Part shown: positions 22,855-32,959 of the stretch, piece after piece
Layout of the letters: each line of letters opens with the position of its first letter
Numbering within the stretch: the stretch's first letter is position 1
Assembly: GCA_035079385.1 (NCBI GenBank)
Contig: JAVHKY010000029.1
Location: 13,020,001-13,084,000, forward strand
Origin: Aspidiotus rigidus
Taxonomy: Eukaryota > Arthropoda > Insecta > Hemiptera > Diaspididae
Direction of reading: 5' to 3'
Length of the DNA: 64,000 nt
Translations under genes and position numbers: made by a program
Notes under the pieces: model-generated
What the model was told of the DNA's origin: nothing
What the model saw: only the letters and a program-made list of their open reading frames with translations
Databases searched by the model: none

Positions 22855-23895
22855 TGGCCTTTTTAGTCAGGGGGATTATTGACTACCGTTAACGAGATTC
22901 CTCACCTCTTTGACAATCCTGGGCACCACACTGCCTGAGCACGTCATAAACTCCGGATACATAGGAGGACTTATTCATAATTACGACGGCATTACTTTTA
23001 TCCGCCTTCGTAAGGATTCACCCTTCCTCCGTGATCTTCCTCTTTACGCCTAAGATCAAGTCACAACAAGCATTACTCATGAGGGGGAAGGGGTACATAG
23101 ACCATTTCGACGCACTTCTTTTGGATATTTATCCCAGGTCCAATCTTCACTGTGAGACCAGCCTCGATGTTAGCAAGGGAGGGGGACAGCCCAAACTTTA
23201 GTCCCTTCTCCAAGAGGGTTAATTCGTCACTATAAAACTCAACTCTACTGTAGTTGATGAAACGCGGTTGAAATTGCTGGACAATGCCATCATCAGCAAA
23301 ATCTTTTTTCTCGGCTGAGGCTTTTGCTTTTAGGAGGGACGCAATTTCGCGATTTTTCTTTTCTTTTGAATTCGCCAGGGTGAATCAAGTTCGGGTGGAC
23401 GTCGAATTTATGGTCCGGAGGAGGCTCACTAGAAAATGCCTCGACTCCACAACCTCCCTCCCTAAGGATCACCTGAACTGTAGAAAAAGGTGGATTAGAC
23501 TTCCTTTCCTGGGCAAGTTCTCTTTTCTGTTGGGACGTGTCCTCCGCCCTTTTGGATTCCGGGCAGCATTTTATAATCCTAATTAGGTTGAAAGTTTATT
23601 TGTGAAATTAAAAGACCCCGTTCCGGTGGCCGAGAGGAGTGGAGTTTACTGTGTAGCGTGTAACGATTGTTCTGGTATCTATGTAGGGATGACTGGACGC
23701 CAGCTCCATATTCGGGTGGCTGAACATAAAAAGGCTCGGGAGAAGAGTAAATTAGGTGAATCGGCTTTCTCCGATCATTTAATCGAGAGTGGCCATAAGT
23801 TTAAAGAGGATTCTGAGGCCCTCCTTCATAGGGAGAATTCGTACCTCAAGCGGTTGGCTCTGGAAAATATCGAAGACGTCACGATGAGGGATTAA
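22855..23895. mobile_element. Penelope-like family B copy with inverted 5' part
   Basis: 22855-23280 on the minus strand reads, in broken frames, as a PLE N-terminal region (SSYVSGVYDVLRQCGAQD, and before it in protein order STRVEFYSDELTLLEKGLKFGLSP and VKIGPGINIQK). 23370-23895 on the plus strand is a PLE C-terminal region: NQVRVDVEFMVRRRLTRK, LRPFGFRAAFYNPN, one stop, then the GIY-YIG domain GVYCVACNDCSGIYVGMT...RVAEH. The 5' and 3' parts point away from each other, as in twin-priming-type 5' inversions. It is inactive. Confidence 0.75.
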
Positions 23896-24049
23896 CTTTT
23901 TTTTTTTTTGCGGGAGACTCGCCATCCGTTTAGTTACTGGGGACCCTCGGAGGAATTCTTGCCGCGTACGCATAACGTTGGGGGCAATAACGCTGTGGGG
24001 CGTAACGCTGGGACTGACGAACAAATGAGAAGAACGAGGTATTGAGATT

Positions 24050-24770
24050 GTCCAAACGAGAAATCACGGTGTGAGTCATAAACTAGTTCGATCAGGCCAT
24101 CTTCCGGAATGTACGAATTGAGTACAGTGATACCGTCAGTGTTGAGATGACGAATTATCTCTATATTCTCGAGGGCGGTACGCTTACGGTAGGAATTCTC
24201 CTTATGGAGGAGCTTTTCGGATCCCTCGCGGAAGCTGTGGCCACTGTTTATTAAGTGATCGGCGAAAGCTGACTCCCCTAAGTGTCCCTTCTTCCAAGAC
24301 TTCAGGTGCTCAGCTACTCTAACTTTCATTTGGCGGTTGGTCTCACCAATATAAAAGCCTCCACAATCCTCACACTCCAACTTATACACACCACTCCTCT
24401 CATCGACAGGTATGGGATCCTTCAGTCTCACAAACAACCTCTTGACTGTGGTAGGGTTGTAAAACGCGGGTCTGAAGCCAAACGGGCGAAGGGCCCGACA
24501 AAATTGCAGGGAGAACTTCCCCAAGAAAGGGAAACTGATCCAACGCAAACGGCGATCACGGATCGTGTCTCGGGGGAGGGAGGTGGTGGAATCCAGGAGG
24601 CTCCTCGTAACTTTCCTCCGAACCATCACCTCAAAATCGACATTGACCCCATTCTCTCTGGCCAGGTGTTTTATTTTGAATAACTCTTACTTGAAGGCAG
24701 ACTGACTCAAAGGAATACGAGTCAGTCTGTGAACTAGGCTATGAAAGGCAGCCATCTTGTGAGCAACAGG
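24050..24770 (-). pseudogene. Penelope GIY-YIG endonuclease portion (inverted half of composite B)
   Basis: The open frame 23934-24629 holds the linker (VRRKVTRSLLDSTTSLPRDTIRD), FGFRPAFYNP, the nuclease motif GVYKLECEDCGGFYIGETN with its C-x2-C pair, RVAEH, and the LNTDGITVLNSYIPEDGL tail. Sequence upstream in protein sense continues in another frame to about 24770 (RIPLSQSAFK). The RT is missing. The nuclease part is uninterrupted but is unlikely to be expressed alone. Confidence 0.85.
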
Positions 24771-26508
24771 AGGGTTTAAGGAGGAAGATGAAAGAGGGAG
24801 ATTTGATCGTCACTAAGGCTGACAAGGGCAACGCTGTAGTAGTGATGGAGAGGTCGGCCTATTCTTCTAAGGTCCATGAAGTCTACAGCAGGGTGGTGCT
24901 AAAGAGAGTGAGGATTTCAGCTTTCCCAAGTACGTCAAAGAAGTTACGAGTGTCATCAACAGGAGTGAGGCTATTATCAAAACTCCTGCTTTGAAAAAAG
25001 CCCTCCTTGTTCCTAACACCCCCCCCCCCCTCCACTACGGGCTGCCTAAAGTGCATAAGAACAATACCCCGATGCGATCCGTTGTTTCTTTCGTCTTCTC
25101 TCCTACCTACCTCCTTGCCAAATTCCTGGGCTGTTGGTTCAAAAATCGCATTGATTTTGAATCCCCTTATTCGGTCTTGAATTCGGCCTCTTTAACTGAC
25201 GTTCTGAAGGGTGTAATTCTCCCCCCGGGAACGACCATCTGCTCGTTTGATGTTGGTGGGTTGTTCCCGAATATTCCTAAGGCTGCTACTATCCAGCGTA
25301 TGGGTGAGCGACTCGTCAAAGCCAGTATTCCTCACAATGGGCTTCATGAATTTTTCGATCTTCTGAATACTTGCTGGTCCCCTAACTACTGCAAATTTGA
25401 AGGGAAATTTTTCGAGTTTCCTGACGAAGTAGGGATCCCCATTGGATCACCACTAGGCTCTCTAGTATCCGAAATCTTCATGTCTAAATTTGAACTTGAC
25501 CTCTTTTCCTCGAACCAGGTGTTACTTAATCATATTCACTATTAGTACAGGTACGTTGATGACGTTCTATGCACCTGGACTGGTCCCCCAGATCTCCTTG
25601 GTGAGTTTCTGAGGTATCTCAATTCCTGGTACTCTTCCATAAAGTTTACTTTGGAAATAGGAGTATTTTCCGTTAACTTTTTGGATTTATCGATCTCTAT
25701 AATAGACGGTATCCATGAGTTTGGAATTTACAGGAAAGATACTATGACCGATGTTTTAGTCCATGGTGGTTCGTTCGGTCCTGTTGCTCACAAGATGGCT
25801 GCCTTTCATAGCCCAGTTCACAGACTGACTCGTATTCCTTTGAGTCAGTCTGCCTTCAAGAAAGAGTTATTCACAATAAAACACCTGGCCAGAGTGAATG
25901 GGGTCAATGTCGACTTTGATGTGATGGTTCGGAGGAAAGTTACGAGGAGCCTCCGGGATTCCACCACGTCCCTCCCCCGAGACCCGATCCGTTATCGCCG
26001 TTTGCGTTGGATCAGTCTCCCTTTCTTGGGGAAGTTCTCCCTGCAATTGGGTCGGGCCCTTCGCCCGTTTGGCTTCAGATCCGCGTTTTACAACCCTACC
26101 ACAGTCAGGAGGTTGTTTGTGAGACTGAAGGACCCCATATCTGTCGATGAGAGGAGTGGTGTGTATAAGTTGGAGTGTGAGGATTGTGGAGGCTTTTATA
26201 TTGGTGAGACCAGCCGCCAAATGAAAGTTAGAGTAGCTGAGCACCTGAAGTCTTGGAAGAAGGGACACTTAGGGGAGTCAGCTTTCGCCGATCACTTGAT
26301 AAACAGTGGTCACAGCTTCCGCGAGGGATCCGAAAAGCTCCTCCATAAGGAGAATTCCTACCGTAAGCGTATCGCCCTCGAGTATATAGAGATAATTCGT
26401 CATCTCAACACTGACGGTATCACTGTACTCAATTCGTACATTCCGGAAGATGGCCTGATCGAACTGGTTTATGACTCACACCGTGATTTCTCGTTTGGAC
26501 GATCTTAA
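24770..26508 (+). pseudogene. Penelope RT plus GIY-YIG ORF with one nonsense codon after 24991 (composite B)
   Basis: Starts in KEGDLIVTKADKGNAVVVMERSAYS, shifts frame near 24880-24990, and from 24991 stays in one frame to the natural stop at 26508 except for one TAG at 25543-25545, where related copies have Trp directly before RYVDDV. RT motifs: YGLPKVHK (about 25036), FDVGGLFPNIP (about 25240), GIPIGSPLGS (about 25430) and YVDDVL (about 25552). The GIY-YIG domain GVYKLECEDCGGFYIGETS is at about 26158-26215. It is the best-preserved Penelope ORF here and probably the youngest. Confidence 0.9.
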
Positions 26509-26550
26509 TACCTCGTTCTTCTCCTTTGTTCGTCAGTTGCTTTCATTTCA

Positions 26551-26589
26551 GGCTTGAAGATGGTTATTTAACCGAAAGCGCTCGTCGTC
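26551..26589 (+). ncRNA. Hammerhead-ribozyme-like motif, right end of PLE composite B
   Basis: TTGAAGA, ggttatttaacc stem II, GAAAGCGCTCGTC. The core TGATGA is TGAAGA, which should impair cleavage. The palindromic AGCGCT is kept. Confidence 0.5.
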
Positions 26590-26652
26590 TTTTATTTTTC
26601 TGCGGTTTGCATGTTTTACTCCACGTCAGAGTATTTGTCTTTCAAGTTTATT

Positions 26653-26781
26653 ATGGATAGCCGTAACTTGAAGGAACGGATTCGTTTAAGTAATAGCAAA
26701 TTTAAATTGTATCCCAATACTGCCTCATATGTCAAAAAAGAACTGAGGCAAGTTCTTACTTTATGTGCTTCTCAATCATAG
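26653..26781 (+). pseudogene. Start of a Penelope ORF carried on the 3' terminal repeat
   Basis: A 42-codon frame starting MDSRNLKERIRLS and ending at TAG. The MD(S/N)RNLEERIRL start recurs just outside the hammerhead motif at other PLE ends (about 32909, 17445, and minus strand near 29930 and 50840). Penelope terminal repeats overlap the 5' end of the element, so the 3' repeat carries the first codons of the ORF. Only the first 12 or so residues are shared; the rest may be flanking DNA. Confidence 0.55.
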
Positions 26782-26789
26782 GACGGCCT

Positions 26790-27490
26790 GTCGACAAAAT
26801 TTCCTATCCAATCGAATAGGTCTTGTTCCTTAATGTTTCGAGAATAGCGATCGATTTCTATAGGGCTGTTGTTCACGAGTTAAGTACAAATAAATGCCTT
26901 CGTCATTAGCGTTCGCGGAGCTGTCGATGTCGACTCGTGTCACGCCCACCGACTAAAATTTTCTATTTGACTTGAGATACCGTTATGATCGCTGTTGAAC
27001 CGTATCTCTTCGCGCAATAAATAATTTCGTGTCCTTTATTACACTCGTGTATCGTAACAATTATATCGAATTCGTCCTACGAACCGTTATCGCAACAGCG
27101 TCGATACATTTAGATGTATCATCTAATTAGCCGCATAACTACGCTTAATTAAGCGCATCGCCGATCGAACGACAATACGTACCGTCGTGGGGGTAGGGTG
27201 GTGCACATTGTACTAAAAACTTTCGTCGCTTAATTAAATATCGAAATTGCGCGACATCCGCTCCCCGCACCCTAGGGTAGGCGAAGCGCCAATAATATTC
27301 AGAATATTCGAACCGGCTAAATACGACGACGATTATGCCATGCCCCCCCTGCACCATTTTCACGTTACAATTAACTATCATCGCGCGCGCGGCCTGAAAC
27401 ACCCCCTTGTATTTTAGCGTCGCATCAACGCACGACGCGCGATAGAAAAGCAGGAGTAGAAGTTATAAAACGAGTATTAATAGAAATTAC
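26790..27490 (-). other. Probable intron downstream of the sif exon; no gene recognised
   Basis: Unique-looking and relatively CpG-rich. It begins on the minus strand with the donor gtaattt at 27490 and shows no next TIAM-type exon. An 85-codon minus frame at 27145-27402 has no recognisable feature. Confidence 0.5.
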
Positions 27491-27758
27491 CTGAAATAAG
27501 TACGCGTCTCCGAAGGCGGTGCTCAAGCAAAATATGTAATCGCGTTTCGGGTGCTCCGGAATCGGCTGCATTATGGCGCCATCGACGATAATTAAATGTT
27601 TGGGGGCCGCGTCGGGCGAATGACGTTCTCGAGAGTCGCACGGGTAGAAAAGGAGCGTGGTACCCTTTAAACAGACCCAATATCCTTTCCAACCGCGTTT
27701 GCGAGCCAATTCGATTTGTTTTTTCTTACGAAGCAACCACTTCTTTACGCTCAGGAAG
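27491..27758 (-). CDS. sif: still life/TIAM-family Rac guanine exchange factor, one internal exon (N-terminal PH domain)
   Basis: Host gene exon of 268 nt, minus strand. A pyrimidine-rich acceptor (tttttgtttcag) precedes 27758 and the donor cag/gtaatt follows 27491. The exon starts with the last base of a split codon and ends on a codon boundary. It encodes [20 protein letters not shown], then [39 protein letters not shown] and [16 protein letters not shown], the strand order of the first PH domain of TIAM1 and Drosophila still life. In the family this PH-coiled-coil-Ex module targets the Rac GEF to the membrane and partners. The frame is intact. No other exon (rest of PH, Ras-binding, PDZ, DH-PH) was found, so this gene must have large introns. 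Confidence 0.88.
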
Positions 27759-28935
27759 CTGAAACAAAAACATTAAAAAGCAAAAATACAATGTACGTCC
27801 ATTTGCACAGCACAACACAAGAATACAAGTATCACTTCTCATTTTGTGTGTAATATAAAGGTGTACGGATGTACGTACGCACCCCTCTTCGTAAGAAAGT
27901 CGAGATGGGACATAAATTACTACGAATACCAGAGTGTAGACGCCTTCGCAGCTGCCCAACCGGCTAAAATTGTTTACCAAACGATAAGTAGCATCGTTGA
28001 AAAGTGTTTTAAAACACGAGCGTATATAACGTAACATGCTTGTTCGGATTAACGCGTGGATGTACTTTTGAAGTTTGCTCGAATTCCGAAGGAAGAAGGC
28101 TCGTTGAATGCGGCAGAAAATGGTTTTCCTCATCCAAAAAAAAACCAACCGTCAATTCGCCCAAGTTCTCGGTTTACTTTCGACCTTCCTCGTAGTGATA
28201 GTTGGTCGATAATTAAAGAATTCATGTGTGAATGACACCGCACAGGATGATGAGAAATACGCCTGACTGTGTGATTGAGGGGAGGAGGGTACTACTGCAA
28301 GAAATTATCATTCAAACGGTGTATTCGCATGAGGATGCAAAGTAGGCGCCCTTTATCAAAACTGTGGTGGCCATTTTTGGAAGCTGCCCGAAAAAGTGAT
28401 GTTTCAGAAAATTGTTGAAATTTCAATTTTTTTCTTCTTTCATGTTATTCTATATATGAAAATGATGAAAAAATCCTGTTACTACTTTTCTGTATTTTTA
28501 GTTTCATACTTGTTTATGGCATTTTTGCCGCATCACCTTTTCGGGCACGACTCTAGTGCTACCTACATTTGCATCCTCATGCGAATCCGTCTTTTTCACG
28601 TTTCTTTGACTTTTTCCTACTCAAAATCTTCGAAAAAAAGTGCTTCTCGCCGTCTTAACCCACATCTAGGCAAAGCTATGTTTGTAAAATTTCTCCTACT
28701 ACGGCAGATTTTATACAATTCCATGGTCAATTTTTTGCTAGACTTCTTCATAGTACGAGAAATAGGTACCATAGTTCGGGCATAATTTTTGAATTTGATA
28801 TAAATATGTGGAGTGGACCTTCCAAAGAGTAACTTCAAGTCGCAAATACCGCAGAGAAATTATGAAATAGTTGCGAGAGCTTTTGGTTGAGAAACCTTCA
28901 CCTCGCAAAACATAAAAGTAACTAACCCAACAACG
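27759..28935 (-). other. Probable intron upstream of the sif exon; no gene recognised
   Basis: Frames of 60-140 codons exist on both strands (27726-28148 minus, 28396-28785 plus), but the sequence is AT-rich, without domains, and one overlaps the sif acceptor. They are treated as chance open frames. Confidence 0.45.
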
Positions 28936-28939
28936 ACTC

Positions 28940-29200
28940 AAAACGAGAACATCCAGAGAAATTAGGACTGAACTAGCGAGTCATCAAAAGAATCAATCCT
29001 CTATCAGAATGCACCTGTTTAGCACAATGACATCGTCGCTATTCCAATGGCGAATAATACGAGTTTCCCCAGTCAAAGAGGACTTCAACTTCTTCTTGAA
29101 ACCGTGGCCACTGGTGATAAGATGGTCTGCAGACGCCGATTCTCCAACAAGCTTGCCTATGCTCGGCCACCCCCTGTATCTTCAGAGTTTTGTATCCTCG
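28940..29200 (-). pseudogene. Penelope-like C-terminal fragment (diverged family)
   Basis: Minus-strand reading contains GESASADHLITSGHGFKKK, SSLTGETRIIRHWNSDDVIVLN, aligned with the GESAFADHLINSGHSFREG...IIRHLNTDGITVLN segment just after the GIY-YIG motif in composites A-C. It is short, lacks catalytic motifs and is highly diverged. Confidence 0.7.
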
Positions 29201-29653
29201 TTCATGTTATCAATGTCGTTTAGCTCTATGAGATTTTGCTACCACGTTTTCATTTACATATTATGAATCGAGAGTTTTTGACATGTGTTTCATGCCTTTC
29301 CTGAAGTTTCCTAAATACTACCCCCAATTCCAAAATTTGCGAGTTCACACCATCTCCGCGAATTAGACCTCCCAAAATATGTATAATTTCCTGAAGCTAG
29401 CCCCTAATTTCAGAATTTGTGAGTTCACACTACCTCCGCAAGTCGGCCCTCCTAGAAAGGAACCTTGGACACGGTTCTGAAAATCTGCGAGTTCCGTGAG
29501 TCCTGGACCCTAGCTCTTAATTCCAAAATTCTGCAATCCTGAAGTACGAGTCAACAGCCAAGACCCGGAGACCTTGTACGAAGGAGACTGGAGCAGTATT
29601 ATTAATAGGCCTGAATTGGGAGGCGTACGAACGGAGTGAATAATCCCGGAAAT

Positions 29654-29654
<1 letters not shown>

Positions 29655-29718
<64 letters not shown>
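29655..29718. repeat. (GA)n microsatellite, about 64 bp
   Basis: Pure GA dinucleotides within a segment bearing gaacggagtgaataa words like those near 19720, followed by TGACGTCA at 29734. Confidence 0.97.
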
Positions 29719-29721
<3 letters not shown>

Positions 29722-29991
29722 AAGTTGTGCTGATGACGTCACAGGTAGCTGTCATCCTCGCGAGTACTGTTGATGACGAAACAGGTAGCCATCAAGGATG
29801 GTTATGACGACTGACGTCGTGAGCTAATGAGCTCACTAATATTGATATACATAAGAGGACGAACTTGCTCCATTCGTTCGTCTCCCATGGATTCTACGAA
29901 TACGTTCTTCCGAGTCACGGTTATCCATAATAGCGAAAAAAAGAATACTCAAAGAGGAGAGTAAAAAATGCAAAACCGCAGAACAATTAAA

Positions 29992-30036
29992 ACGGCAAGC
30001 GCTTTCGGTCAATAAACCTTCTTCGGAACCGATATG
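29992..30036 (-). ncRNA. Degraded hammerhead-like motif, left end of PLE composite C
   Basis: Minus strand: CGAAGA where TGATGA is expected, ggttta..tgacc stem II, then GAAAGCGCTTG. The core is damaged; recognised by position and by GAAAGCGCT. Confidence 0.45.
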
Positions 30037-30089
30037 AAAGCAACTGACAAGACGGGGGAGAGAAACAGAATAATAAGATTGGCCAAACG

Positions 30090-30635
30090 AGAAGTCGCAG
30101 CTTGATCAGGCAATCTTCCGGAATGTACGAGTCAAGTACAGTAATACCATCAGTGTTGTCTTCATGTGCTCGAGAGTGATACGTTTACGGTAGGAGTTCT
30201 CCTTATGGAGGAGCCTTTCCAATCCCTCACGGAAACTGTGGCCGCTGTTGATTAAAAGTGATCAGCAAAAGCTATTTCCACAAGTGTCGATTTTTCCAAG
30301 ACTCCAAGTGCTCAGCTACTCTCACCTTCATCCGACGGTTAGTCTCACCAATATAAAACTCTCTACAATCCCTGAATTCCATCTTATAAGCACCGCTCCT
30401 CTCATCAACGGGTATAGGGTCCTTCAGCCTCACAAACAACCTCTTGACTGTGGTATGATTGTAAAACGCGGGTCTGAAACCAAATGGGCGAAGGACCCGA
30501 CCCAATTGGACGGAGAACTTCCCCACGAAAGGAAGACTGATCCATCGCAAACGACGATTGTGGATCGTGTCTCGGGGGAGGGAGGTGGTGGAATCAAGAC
30601 GGCTCCTCGTAACTTTCCTCCGGACCTTATGGTGC
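30090..30635 (-). pseudogene. Penelope GIY-YIG portion, frameshifted (inverted half of composite C)
   Basis: Minus frame 30272-30811 includes VRRKVTRSRLDSTTSLPRDT, LRPFGFRPAFYNH and the nuclease motif GAYKMEFRDCREFYIGETN...RVAEHLESW. The first cysteine of the usual C-x2-C pair is replaced (MEFRDC for LECRDC). A frameshift after RHLWK separates the C-terminal part. The open frame extends past the junction into opposite-strand sequence of the other half, which is chance. Confidence 0.8.
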
Positions 30636-30639
30636 ATTC

Positions 30640-32760
30640 GAGACTCTCCGGTATGCTCCTCCCCCTTGAGTTTGATTACTTTATGCGGGACGTCAATGAA
30701 AAGTGTCGAAAGTTTGAGGTGAACTTGAAGGAGAAGAAAAATAGGAAGGTTAATGATGATGTGGTTGAGGAAGATGTGCGTTACGGTGTTGTCGTCCATA
30801 AATTCCATCATCCCCTCATAAATAATAGTCAGGCAGTGTTGAATAGTGACGAAACAGCCCTCCTTGAGGAAGGTTTGAAATTCAGTTTACCTCCCCTCAA
30901 GAAAGATGAAACCTTGGCGAATGTTGTTGCTGATCTTGCTGTTAAAAATTGGTCCTGGTTTTAATATCCAGAAAGTTTGTGCCGAATTAGTCCGCAATAA
31001 CCCCCTCCCTCGCATCAGTGATAAATTGGGAGGAGGGATTCAAGGCTTAAAGAGGAATATTAAAGAGGGAGATTTAATCGTCACTAAGGCTGACAAGGGC
31101 AATGCTGTTGTGGTGATGGAGAAGTCGACCTATTCTTCTAAGGTCCATTAAGTCCTCCAGCAGTGTGGTACTAAAGAGAGTGAGGATTTCAGTTTTCCTA
31201 AGCACGTTAAAGAAGTTAGGAGTGTCATCAACAGGAGTGAGGCTATTATCAAAACTCCTGCTTTGAAAAAAGCCCTCCTTGTTCCTAACACCACACCCCC
31301 CCCCCTCCTCTACGGGCTGCCTAAAGTGCATAAGAACAATACCCCGATGCGACCTGTTGTTTCTTTCGTCTTCTCTCCTACCTACCTCCTTGCCAAATTC
31401 CTGGGCTGTTGGTTCAAAAATCGCATTGATTTTGAATCCCCTTATTCGGTCTTGAATTCGGCTTCCTTAACTGACGTCCTGAAGGGTATAAGTCTTCCCC
31501 CGGGAACGACCATCTGCTCGTTTGATGTTGGTGGGTTGTTCCCGAATATTCCTAAGGCTGCTACTATCCAACGTATGGGTGAGCTATTCGTTACAGCCAA
31601 CATCCCTGACAATGAGCTTCATGAATTTTTCGATCTTCTGAATATTTGCTGGTCCCCCAACTACTGTAAATTTGAAGGAAAATTTTTCGAGTTTCCTGAT
31701 GAAGTAGGGATCCCTATTGGATCACCTTTACGCTCTCACATCTCCGAAATTTTCATGTCCAAGTTTGAACTTGACTTGTTTTCCTCGAACCAGGTGTTAC
31801 TTAATTATATTCACTATTGGCAAAGGTACGTTGATGACGTTCCATGCACCGGGGCTGGTCCTCCAGATCTCCTCGGTGACTTTCTGAGGTATCTCAATTC
31901 TTGGTACCCTTCCATCAAATTTACGTTGGAACTTTTTGGATTTATCGATCCCTATAATAGACGGTATCCATAAGTTTGGAATTTACAGGAAAGATACTAC
32001 GACCGATATTTTAGTCCACGGAGGTTCGTTCGGCCCTGTTCTCATAAGGTGGCTGCCTTTTATAGCCTAGTTCACAGACTGACTCCTATTCCTTTGAGTC
32101 AGTCTGCCTTCAAGAAAGAATTACTCGCAATGAAACACCTGGCTAGAGTGAATGGGGTATTGTCGACGTTGACGCGATGGTTCGAAGGAAAATTACGAGG
32201 AGCCTTCTTGATTCCACCACCTCCCTCCCCCGAGACACGATCCGCAATCGTCGTTTGCGAAGGATCAGTCTTCCTTTCCTGAGGAAGTTCTCCCTGCAAT
32301 TGGGTCGGGCCCTTCGCCCGTTTGTCCTCGGACCCGCGTTTTACAACCCTACCACAGTTAAGAAATTGTTTGTGAGGCTGAAGGACCCCATACTCGTTGA
32401 TGAGAGGAGTGGTGTTTATAATTCGGAATGTAGGGATTGTGGAGGCTTTTATATTGGTGAGACCAGTCGCTAAATGAAAGTTAGAGTAGCTGAGCACTTG
32501 AAGTCTTGGAAGAAGGGACACTTAGGAGAGTCAGCTTTTGCTGATCTTTGATAAACAGTAGCCACAGCTTCTGCGAGGGATCCGAAAAGCGCTTCCATAA
32601 GGAGAATTCTTGCCGTAAGCGCATTGCCCTCGAGCATATAGAGATAATGCGTCATCTCAACACCGATGGTATCACTGTACTCAACTCGTACATTCCGGAA
32701 GATGGCCTGATGGAACTGGTTTATGATTCATACCGCGATTTCTCGTATGGCCAATCTTAA
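30640..32760 (+). pseudogene. Penelope RT plus GIY-YIG ORF, frameshifted (main half of composite C)
   Basis: Has the longest N-terminal region of the three: LEFDYFMRDVNEKCRKFEVN, INNSQAVLNSDETALLEEGLKFSLPP, KIGPGFNIQKVC, KEGDLIVTKADKGNAVVVMEKS. RT follows: YGLPKVHK (about 31312), FDVGGLFPNIP (about 31520), GIPIGSPLRS (about 31708; R replaces G) and RYVDDV (about 31825) in one open frame. A deletion near 31930 removes residues before FGFID. The linker and GIY-YIG (GVYNSECRDCGGFYIGETS, about 32412-32470) carry a stop right after TSR and a later shift. Inactive, but the RT domain is uninterrupted. Confidence 0.88.
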
Positions 32761-32800
32761 TACCTTGTTTTTCTCTTCTGTTCGTCAGTTGCTTTCAGTT

Positions 32801-32842
32801 CAGGCTTGATGATGGTTTATTAACCGAAAGCGCTCGTCGTTT
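32801..32842 (+). ncRNA. Hammerhead-ribozyme-like motif, right end of PLE composite C
   Basis: Best preserved copy in the window: TTGATGA, ggtttattaacc stem II, GAAAGCGCTCGTC. AGCGCT is self-complementary and gives a loopless 3-bp stem III that can only pair between two molecules, as described for Penelope hammerheads. Stem I (aggct upstream, gtcgt downstream) is short and imperfect. Confidence 0.65.
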
Positions 32843-32959
32843 ATATTTTTTTCTGCGGTTTGCATAGTTTACTCTCCCTTCGGAGTATTCGTCCTTTCGC
32901 GTTCTTTATGGATAGCCGTAACTTGGAGGAACGGAATCGTTCAAGTCATCTGTTCCTTA

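Larger units (their letters stand above)
24013..26700. mobile_element. Penelope-like element, head-to-head composite B
   Basis: Minus-strand GIY-YIG half (24013 to about 24770) joined to a plus-strand RT-EN half (about 24770-26700). The junction differs from that of composite A: here the inverted half extends further upstream, into the VAHKM region. The left end stops short of the hammerhead motif (truncated at a gactgacgaacaaatgag block); the right end includes it. No target duplication was recognised. Confidence 0.75.
29885..32955. mobile_element. Penelope-like element, head-to-head composite C
   Basis: Minus-strand 3' half (29885 to about 30635) joined to a plus-strand half (about 30640-32955). 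Both outer ends run through a hammerhead-like motif and the cggtttgcat block into the MD(S/N)R start sequence. The junction (about 30635) differs from those of composites A and B. No target duplication was recognised. Length and layout closely match composite A. Confidence 0.75.

Noticed and set aside
24282..24683. 133-codon plus frame, and similar frames at 25867-26268, 30248-30964 and 32099-32521
   Set aside because: They are antisense to the Penelope GIY-YIG coding region and recur only because the element recurs.
27726..28148. 140-codon minus frame next to the sif exon as an upstream coding exon
   Set aside because: It is in the intron side of the good acceptor at 27759, lacks TIAM-family similarity and a donor in the right phase.
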